Below, piece by piece: positions 49,759 to 55,108 of a DNA stretch of 55,108 nt (position 1 is the first letter of the stretch; every line of letters starts with the position of its first letter). Under the pieces are notes generated by a model that saw only the letters and a list, made by a program, of their open reading frames with translations, searched no databases and was not told where the DNA came from. Origin of the DNA: an uncultured Bacteroidota bacterium (GTDB lineage: Bacteria > Bacteroidota > Bacteroidia > Chitinophagales > Chitinophagaceae); the NCBI GenBank assembly GCA_903835005.1, contig CAILLK010000001.1:1-55108 (forward strand), in the 5' to 3' direction. A program made the position numbers and the translations under genes.

Positions 49759-50859
49759 ATGGCTTTACAGGCAGGTATTGTGGGGTTGCCCAACGTAGGA
49801 AAAAGTACTTTATTCAATGCGGTAAGCAACAGCGCAAAGGCGCAGGCTTCCAATTACCGTTTCTGCACCATTGAGCCCAATATAGGCCAGGTAGATGTGC
49901 CCGATGAACGCCTCAGTAAACTCGCCGAACTGGTGCAGCCCAACCGAACAGTACCTACTACCATAGAGTTTGTAGACATTGCAGGCCTGGTAAAGGGCGC
50001 CAGCAAGGGCGAGGGCCTGGGCAATAAGTTCCTGGCCAATATTCGTGAGGTAGATGCCATAGTGCATGTGATCCGCTGCTTTGAAGATGAAAACATACTG
50101 CGCGATGAGGGCGACATCAACCCTATCAGCGATAAGGAAATCATTGATACCGAGCTGCAGCTGAAAGACCTGGAGAGTGTAGAGAAGAAGATTCAGCGCG
50201 TGGAGAAGATGATTAAAACAGGCGACCCGAAGATAAAGCATGCGTATGAAGTATTGCAGACCTGCCTGCAGCACCTTTCGGAAGGCAAGAACATCCGTGG
50301 TCTGCAACTGGAGGGCGAAGACAGGGAAGCTATTGCCGATATATTTTTACTCACCGATAAGCCGGTACTTTACGTGGCCAATGTAGATGAGGCTGCATTG
50401 CTCACCGGCAACAAATACAGCGATGCACTGGTGAAAGCCGCTACCGATGAAGGCGCACAGGTGATCGTAATGAATAACTCCATTGAAGCCCAGATAAGTG
50501 AACTGGACAGCCCGGAAGACAAAGAACTGTTCTTTGCCGAATACGGCCTCACAGAGCCCGGCCTTAACCGCCTGATACGCAGTGCCTACAAACTGCTGAA
50601 CCTGGCCACGTACTTTACCGCCGGCGTGCAGGAAGTAAGGGCATGGACCATTCACAGGGGCTGGAAAGCGCCTCAGGCTGCCAGCGTGATCCATACCGAT
50701 TTTGAAAAGGGATTCATTAAAGCCGAGGTAATTTCCTACAACGATTTTGTGCAGTACAAAAGCGAGGCTGCCTGCCGCGAAAATGGCCGACTGCGTATAG
50801 AAGGTAAAGAATATGTGGTAAATGATGGCGATGTAATGCATTTCCGGTTTAACGTTTAA
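49759..50859 (+). CDS. ychF: YchF/OLA1-type P-loop ATPase
   Basis: A 366-residue Obg-related ATPase. G1 is GLPNVGKSTL (residues 8-17), G2 and G3 are in the PTTIEFVDIAGLVKGASKGE region, and the altered G4 that makes YchF use ATP is NVDE with neighbouring VANVDEAAL. The C-terminal TGS domain ends EYVVNDGDVMHFRFNV. YchF binds ribosomes and is linked to stress responses. The length is normal; the terminator is at 50904-50931. Confidence 0.96.
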   Translation: MALQAGIVGLPNVGKSTLFNAVSNSAKAQASNYRFCTIEPNIGQVDVPDERLSKLAELVQPNRTVPTTIEFVDIAGLVKGASKGEGLGNKFLANIREVDAIVHVIRCFEDENILRDEGDINPISDKEIIDTELQLKDLESVEKKIQRVEKMIKTGDPKIKHAYEVLQTCLQHLSEGKNIRGLQLEGEDREAIADIFLLTDKPVLYVANVDEAALLTGNKYSDALVKAATDEGAQVIVMNNSIEAQISELDSPEDKELFFAEYGLTEPGLNRLIRSAYKLLNLATYFTAGVQEVRAWTIHRGWKAPQAASVIHTDFEKGFIKAEVISYNDFVQYKSEAACRENGRLRIEGKEYVVNDGDVMHFRFNV

Positions 50860-50903
50860 TGTGGTGGCGGGGTTCACCCTCTCCCAAAAAAAATAAAATG
50901 CAG

Positions 50904-50931
50904 GGGCAGGGTTTACCCCTGCCCGTTTTTT
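50904..50931 (+). terminator. Rho-independent terminator after ychF
   Basis: GGGCAGGG (50904-50911) pairs with CCCTGCCC (50917-50924) around a short loop, followed by GTTTTTT. Confidence 0.85.
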
Positions 50932-50944
50932 GTAATGATGGCAA

Positions 50945-51610
50945 ATGAATACAACTGTAAAAATATTTTTGATTGCTATTTTATCCGGTGCAATATTCCT
51001 GATATCAGCGGGTAAAATTGACACAGATGTGCCACTCGAAAATACTCAGTCCCGTAGCCTTGTCAATAAGTGGAATAAACATGCTGTTGATTCGGCAATA
51101 TCCTTTTTAAAATCAGGCGATATAGTTCTCCGCTCCGGCAACGGCGCTATCAGCCAGATGCTGGCGCAAATGAACCAGAAAGATAAATCGTACTCTCACT
51201 GCGGCATTGTGATAATAGAGCAGGGTTATCCTTTTGTATATCATGCCATAGGTGGCGAAGATAATCCTGATGAGCGCCTGAGGCGCGATTCGGCTAATCG
51301 GTTCTTTTCTCCTTTAAATAACGACGGTATTGCTATAGTGAGTTATGATATGGATGATGCTGCAACTGAAGCCCTTAAAAAAACTGTATTGCAGTATTAC
51401 AAGGCCCGGCCAAAGTTTGATATGAAATTCGACCTGGCAACCGATGATGCTTTATACTGCTCCGAATTTGTATATAAGGCCCTCAATAAAGCCACTAACA
51501 ACGCCACATTCATCACCCCGACCCATGCCATGGGCCATACATTTGTGGGTATCGACGACCTGTTTATGAATGGCCACGCCCGCTTCGTTTGCCGTATAAA
51601 ATTTAAGTGA
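50945..51610 (+). CDS. YiiX/YebB-like NlpC/P60-type cysteine hydrolase
   Basis: A 221-residue exported or membrane-anchored protein (N-terminal helix residues 7-22). The permuted papain-like fold of the YiiX/C92 group is visible: GDIVLRSGNGAISQMLAQMN, then YSHCGIVII with the His, and the late DALYCSEFVYKAL with the catalytic Cys. The target (peptidoglycan or an amide in lipids) is unknown. The stop overlaps the -7 box region of the next gene. Confidence 0.85.
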   Translation: MNTTVKIFLIAILSGAIFLISAGKIDTDVPLENTQSRSLVNKWNKHAVDSAISFLKSGDIVLRSGNGAISQMLAQMNQKDKSYSHCGIVIIEQGYPFVYHAIGGEDNPDERLRRDSANRFFSPLNNDGIAIVSYDMDDAATEALKKTVLQYYKARPKFDMKFDLATDDALYCSEFVYKALNKATNNATFITPTHAMGHTFVGIDDLFMNGHARFVCRIKFK

Positions 51611-51618
51611 TACCTTTG
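51611..51618 (+). promoter_or_regulatory. -7 box TACCTTTG directly after the YiiX-like stop
   Basis: A perfect match starting at the base after the stop codon; it lies 21 nt before the ATG at 51640 and rules out the GTG at 51607 as a start. Confidence 0.6.
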
Positions 51619-51639
51619 CCGCCTAAAAATTATATAGGA

Positions 51640-52125
51640 ATGATGAAAGTCCTGCGTACTGTTTCAGTGATACTAATTGCGGGCATTTTGCTGGTAAGTT
51701 GCAATAAAAATTCTCCCAAAAGTGTAGCCACAACCTGGCTCAATGACTTTTACCATGCCGATTATGACGCGGCAATACCTTTCTCAACCGAAATAACCAA
51801 GGTGCAACTGGAGCAATTTTCTCAATTGTATACATACGTAAATGACTCGATGAAAAAGGACCTGAAAAAAATTCCGGTCACTATTAAAGATGTAAAAGAA
51901 AAAGGCGATACTGCTGTTGCTACCTATACGGTTGGCGACAAAACAAAAGAGCAAAACCTGGTACTGATAAAGCAGAACGGCAAATGGCTGGTAGCCTTTA
52001 CCAAGAGCGATGCCTTCAATGCCAAAGATTTCAACAGCGATCAGCCGCCGGCTACCGATACCACAGGTACCAATAATGTACCCGTAGATACTGCCGCTAC
52101 AGATACCGCCAAAAACCGGGATTGA
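51640..52125 (+). CDS. Lipoprotein with NTF2-like/DUF4878-type domain
   Basis: A 161-residue lipoprotein (MMKVLRTVSVILIAGILLVSC, lipobox LLVSC). The mature part has the pattern of DUF4878/NTF2-like proteins: SVATTWLNDFYHADYDAAIP at the start, then VTIKDVKEKGDTAVATYTVG and an ending LVLIKQNGKWLVAFTKS strand. A Thr/Asp-rich tail follows (TDTTGTNN...). Ligand and role are unknown. Confidence 0.75.
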   Translation: MMKVLRTVSVILIAGILLVSCNKNSPKSVATTWLNDFYHADYDAAIPFSTEITKVQLEQFSQLYTYVNDSMKKDLKKIPVTIKDVKEKGDTAVATYTVGDKTKEQNLVLIKQNGKWLVAFTKSDAFNAKDFNSDQPPATDTTGTNNVPVDTAATDTAKNRD

Positions 52126-52133
52126 TTTTTTAC

Positions 52134-52170
52134 CTGGCAGTTTGCGAAGTTTACAATTGTCAGTTTACAG
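52134..52170. repeat. Degenerate CTGGCAGTTTGCGAAGTTTA repeat
   Basis: CTGGCAGTTTGCGAAGTTTA followed by CAATTGTCAGTTTACAG. The same family as at 20774-20808. It lies directly after the lipoprotein gene. Confidence 0.5.
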
Positions 52171-52228
52171 TATGTATTAATTTATTAATTATACCTCAAG
52201 GTAAAGGCATTAACTTAGTCGTTATGTT

Positions 52229-52308
52229 GGCCCTGAAAGGGCCTGATCCATCAGCGCGGGGTGAAGCCCCTCGATACTTGATTAAGGGCAGACTGGCCCT
52301 GAAAGGGC
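52229..52308. repeat. Cluster of three palindromes (GGCCCTGAAAGGGCC type)
   Basis: GGCCCTGAAAGGGCC (52229-52243), GGGGTGAAGCCCC (52258-52270) and GGCCCTGAAAGGGC (52295-52308). The remainder of the gap 52171-52494 shows no gene. The same palindrome style reappears at 54664-55060. Confidence 0.6.
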
Positions 52309-52494
52309 GATATACTTCGGGTGAATGCTTAATTTTATGACATTGCATCCCAGGGAATAAAAAAAGTGAATTTTCAACCAGGCTTTGCGCCTTCTATGCG
52401 AGAACATTTGTGCATTTTGTAGTTAGAATTAATGCTTTCATCTTGCCCGTATTTAGTATAATTTGCCAACTAAGTAAACTGTCCACTCTTTTTT

Positions 52495-52502
52495 TACCTT
52501 TA
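52495..52502 (+). promoter_or_regulatory. -7 box TACCTTTA with near-leaderless spacing (SpmAB)
   Basis: One mismatch to TAnnTTTG, ending 6 nt before the ATG at 52509. Confidence 0.5.
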
Positions 52503-52508
52503 TAGCCT

Positions 52509-53762
52509 ATGACGCTCAATTATGTCTGGATAGGGTTTCTGCTCATTGGTTTTGTGGTGGGGGTTTTCAAGGCTTTTGTGCTTGGAAATACCGGCCTCAT
52601 GAGCGAGATGATGGCCGCCCTTTTTGATGCAGCTAAGAACGGTTTTGAAATATCGCTGGGGCTGGCAGGCATAATGTCGCTGTGGCTGGGCATAATGAAG
52701 ATCGGGGAGAGGGCCGGCATACTGGGGTTATTTGCCAGGGCAGTATCGCCATTGTTTAAAACCTTATTTAAAGGCATACCCAAAGAAAGCCCTGCCTATG
52801 GCAGCGTTATCATGAATCTCTCGGCAACCATGCTGGGGCTGGATAATGCAGCCACCCCACTTGGCCTCAAGGCCATGAGCGAGCTGCAGGAAATAAACCC
52901 GGTCAAGGATACTGCCACCGATGCCCAGGTGATGTTCCTGGTGCTCAATACTGCAGGGCTTACTCTTATACCCACTTCTGTAATAGCCATGAGGCAAACC
53001 ATAGCCATGCAGCAGCATGTAGCCAATTTCAATGCCGCCGATATTTTCCTGCCCACGCTTATAGCCACTTTTATTGCCTTCCTATCAGGTATGATCATCG
53101 TAGCCACAGTGCAGCGCATCAACCTGTTCCGGCTGCCGGTTCTGCTGTTTGTCGGTGGTTTCCTGGGACTGATTGCATTGCTTCATTACTCACTGGCAGG
53201 TATGCCTGCCGACAGGATGAACCAGACCATAGGCGCCATAGGCAGCACGGTGATACTCAGCATCATCATTTTGTTTGTAACCGCCGGAATGCTCAAGCGG
53301 CAACATGTGTACGACAACTTTATTGAGGGCGCCAAAGAAGGGTTTACGGTAGCGGTGCGCATTATACCTTATCTCGTGGCAATGCTTATGGCAATCAGTA
53401 TATTCCGCACCTCCGGATGCCTGGATTATGTGGTCAACGGCATTGGTAAGGTAGTGGCCATGTGCGGACTGCGCACTGAATTTGTCCCCGACCTGCCCAT
53501 AGCCCTTATGAAGCCCCTCAGCGGCAGCGGCGCCCGCGGACTGATGGTAGATGTAATGACCAAATACGGTGTTGCCTCCTTCCAGGGCAAGCTGGCTGCT
53601 ATAATACAAGGATCAACCGAGACCACCTTTTATGTAGTAGCTGTTTACTTCGGCAGTGTGGGCATCAGGAATACCCGCCAGGCCCTTGCCTGCGGCCTTA
53701 TTGCCGATCTGATAGGGCTGGTTGCGGCTATTATTGTGGGGTATATATTCTTTGCGCCATAG
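52509..53762 (+). CDS. Fused SpmA-SpmB-like nucleoside-recognition (Gate) membrane protein
   Basis: A 417-residue polytopic protein with about ten helices and two nucleoside-recognition Gate domains: first half SLWLGIMKIGERAGILGLFA, GSVIMNLSATMLGLDNAATP; second half IPYLVAMLMAISIFRTSG, KPLSGSGARGLMVDVM, IIQGSTETTFYVVAVYFG. In Firmicutes, SpmA and SpmB are separate spore maturation proteins; Bacteroidota, which do not sporulate, carry them fused. The substrate is unknown. Confidence 0.88.
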   Translation: MTLNYVWIGFLLIGFVVGVFKAFVLGNTGLMSEMMAALFDAAKNGFEISLGLAGIMSLWLGIMKIGERAGILGLFARAVSPLFKTLFKGIPKESPAYGSVIMNLSATMLGLDNAATPLGLKAMSELQEINPVKDTATDAQVMFLVLNTAGLTLIPTSVIAMRQTIAMQQHVANFNAADIFLPTLIATFIAFLSGMIIVATVQRINLFRLPVLLFVGGFLGLIALLHYSLAGMPADRMNQTIGAIGSTVILSIIILFVTAGMLKRQHVYDNFIEGAKEGFTVAVRIIPYLVAMLMAISIFRTSGCLDYVVNGIGKVVAMCGLRTEFVPDLPIALMKPLSGSGARGLMVDVMTKYGVASFQGKLAAIIQGSTETTFYVVAVYFGSVGIRNTRQALACGLIADLIGLVAAIIVGYIFFAP

Positions 53763-53818
53763 GCAATATGCAGTGATCCAAAAAAGCTTCTTTATGGAAT
53801 TTGTCTTAATTTTGTGTC

Positions 53819-53910
53819 TTAGGAACGTTGACAAAATAAATTCCATCATATTGCGAAGTTATATTTCTTTTTTATGAGGGGTAAATCTGCGAATAATGAA
53901 TTATTTAAAG
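53819..53910. repeat. Direct repeat copy A (about 92 nt)
   Basis: Starts TTAGGAACGTTGA and ends ATTTAAAG, with a shared core TTGCGAAGTTAT(A/T)TTTCTT. Copy B is at 54478-54592. Copy A lies upstream of the TonB-domain gene; the rest of the 53763-53996 gap is without other features. Confidence 0.7.
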
Positions 53911-53996
53911 ACTTTTACAACGAAATAAAAATGGAATAGAACGAGTAAGATGATGGGAGTTATTTTGTCATCATTCCTTACTTTTAAAATGCTTCT

Positions 53997-54380
53997 GTGA
54001 GATATTTTTTATTGATTGTTTTTATAGCATTCGCACTGAATGTAAGCGGGCAAAGTTCCGGGCAAAATAACAAGCAGGTACAGGATACCGGCCGCCATAT
54101 GCCTGTTGCAACATTTGATCTGAACAAGTATATAAGTGAAAACATGCAATACCCAGATAGCGCCAAGGCGCATAATATAGAGGGTCGTGTGGTGGTAAAA
54201 TTTGTGGTGGATGTAGATGGCAGCATTACCGATTGTAAGATTATGAAAGGAATAGACAAAGATTGCGATGATGAGGCACTGAGGGTGGTAAGGGCAATGC
54301 CCCGCTGGAAGCCGGGTACTATAGATGGCAAACCGGTGAAAGTATTCTTTACATTGCCCATTGTTTTTAAACTGGATTGA
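53997..54380 (+). CDS. Exported single-domain TonB C-terminal protein
   Basis: A 127-residue protein starting at GTG 53997, with a signal peptide (MRYFLLIVFIAFALNVSG) followed by one TonB C-terminal domain: the MQYPDSAKAHNIEGRVVVKF pattern (YP..A...G..G.V.V.F) and ALRVVRAMPRWKPGTIDGKP. Without a membrane anchor and Pro-rich spacer it cannot span the periplasm as TonB does. Single TonB-CTD proteins are common in Bacteroidota and have no settled role. It is flanked by two copies of a repeat. Confidence 0.82.
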   Translation: MRYFLLIVFIAFALNVSGQSSGQNNKQVQDTGRHMPVATFDLNKYISENMQYPDSAKAHNIEGRVVVKFVVDVDGSITDCKIMKGIDKDCDDEALRVVRAMPRWKPGTIDGKPVKVFFTLPIVFKLD

Positions 54381-54401
54381 TTTTTTAAAACCATAAATTT
54401 T

Positions 54402-54494
54402 ATGAAGCATTTTTTATTGATTGCCTCCCTGTTTATCACTATTCAGGCAAATGCACAAAACGGTACTGAAAAAGTGATTAGGAACGTTGATTAA
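54402..54494 (+). pseudogene. Truncated exported protein, probably a TonB-CTD relative
   Basis: Thirty codons: MKHFLLIASLFITIQANAQ is a signal peptide close to that of the upstream gene (MRYFLLIVFI...), then NGTEKVI and a stop. The change to non-coding happens where repeat copy B begins (54478), so insertion of the repeat or a recombination seems to have removed the rest. Confidence 0.6.
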
Positions 54495-54592
54495 ATAAAG
54501 TACTCAATGTTGCGAAGTTATTTTTCTTTTTTATGAGGCATGCCTGCAAAGGCACGAGCGTAGCTCCTCTGCGAATAGTGAGCCATTTAAAG
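54478..54592. repeat. Direct repeat copy B (about 115 nt) with nested palindromes
   Basis: The same start (TTAGGAACGTTGA) and end (ATTTAAAG) as copy A, plus about 23 nt extra in the middle that carry TGCC-TGCAAA-GGCA (54541-54554) and GAGC-GTA-GCTC (54557-54567). Confidence 0.7.
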
Positions 54593-55108
54593 CCTGCACT
54601 AATATAGTAAGTTCGATACCATAATCCCTTTTTTAAACGATTATTATAATTGGTTCAATGGAAATCCCGAAGGGATTGAATGTTTATAGAAATATATCAA
54701 TAAAGTTGCGTTGATGCTGACTGCGTGCCATCATAGCTTCAGCGGAGGCGCAAGGCATCCCATGTTATGAAGCTGAAAAGTGAATATGCTGAACAAATTA
54801 GTATCGGTATGTAATACTTGTGGGTGTTACTGTTGCCCTCGGTGGTCGGGATTTATAATCAAATGTCGTTCATTTAAGAAAGCCTGAAAGGGCTTTAAAA
54901 TGAATAGCCGGTGGTGAAACCACCGGTAATCTGTCCTGATTGCCGACCCCATAGCGGGTCGAATGTAGGTTTGGAAACGCTAAAAAACCTTAGCTAAACG
55001 GCATTGTATTGTGAAGTAAGTGCTGCCTCGTAGAGGCAATCTGTTTGTAGAATTTGGATAGATAAAACGATGGATGCCCCGTAGGTGGCTATCCTACCCG
55101 CGAATAGG
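54593..55108. repeat. Gene-free region with a series of small palindromes
   Basis: ATCCCGAAGGGAT (54664-54676), AAAGCCTGAAAGGGCTTT (54879-54896), CCGGTGGTGAAACCACCGG (54908-54926), GACCC...GGGTC (54945-54960) and TGCCTCGTAGAGGCA (55024-55038). The first and last are followed by TGTTT(A/G)TAGAA, so part of the array shares a longer unit. No coding frame was seen up to the window end. Confidence 0.6.

Noticed and set aside
53984..54439. 151-codon minus-strand frame
   Set aside because: It is antisense to the TonB-domain gene, which has a signal peptide and clear domain motifs.
54593..55108. CRISPR-like array
   Set aside because: The palindromes differ in sequence, spacing is irregular, and there is no constant repeat with spacers of uniform size and no cas gene.

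Overview
The window looks like chromosomal DNA of a Bacteroidota bacterium, most probably from the Chitinophagaceae or a close relative. The signs are TAnnTTTG-type -7 promoter boxes in front of many genes, a gliding-motility lipoprotein (GldH), a MetH lacking its homocysteine domain, a Rho factor with a long disordered insert, DUF4139 (MuiA-family) paralogues, many SPII lipoproteins and sortilin/BNR-type secreted proteins. No rRNA, tRNA or CRISPR array was seen.

Left part (1-12.8 kb): a decayed DDE transposase; two tandem DUF4139 genes on the minus strand; an Xre-RES toxin-antitoxin pair; a PstS-like lipoprotein with a TPR partner; a YfiT/DinB-type transferase; a small haem-protein-like membrane protein followed by PlsC; a NUC-family protein that seems to have lost its catalytic His; and a clan AA aspartic protease.

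Translation block (12.8-16 kb, minus strand): rplM-rpsI-rpsB-tsf. RpsB carries a Gly/Arg-rich tail of about 90 residues, and a hairpin sits at the predicted 5' end of the rplM transcript.

Accessory, AT-rich patch (16-19.9 kb): remains of a thioredoxin-like gene and of an IS630 transposase; a Gly-rich-tailed, bacteriocin-like protein with a small two-helix membrane protein behind it; a divergent NarL/LuxR response regulator broken by one stop codon; and an intact antitoxin next to a YoeB-type toxin gene with three in-frame stops.

Middle (19.8-36 kb): LpxH-like phosphoesterase with a glycosyltransferase, MoxR ATPase, histidine kinase, a GldM-tail-like protein with GldH, a 1029-residue sortilin/BNR protein, MsrB, a GNAT, ArfB, an Ate1/Bpt-like transferase, a TPR protein, lipoproteins, DUF4337 and RidA.

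Right part (36-55 kb): a two-gene AAA ATPase + TOPRIM (DUF3226-like) module that resembles split OLD/PARIS-type anti-phage systems, placed behind metH; then rho, an epimerase, pheS, gltX, a ChrR-like cupin, an Xre regulator operon with two operator-like repeats over its promoter, ychF, a YiiX-like hydrolase, a fused SpmAB protein and a TonB-C-terminal-domain protein followed by a truncated relative. The last 500 bases hold small palindromes and no gene.

Two themes run through the window. First, several genes have their -7 box only 4-9 nt from the start codon, so their mRNAs should be leaderless or nearly so. Second, degenerate short tandem repeats of three families lie between genes, and one lies in frame inside gltX.
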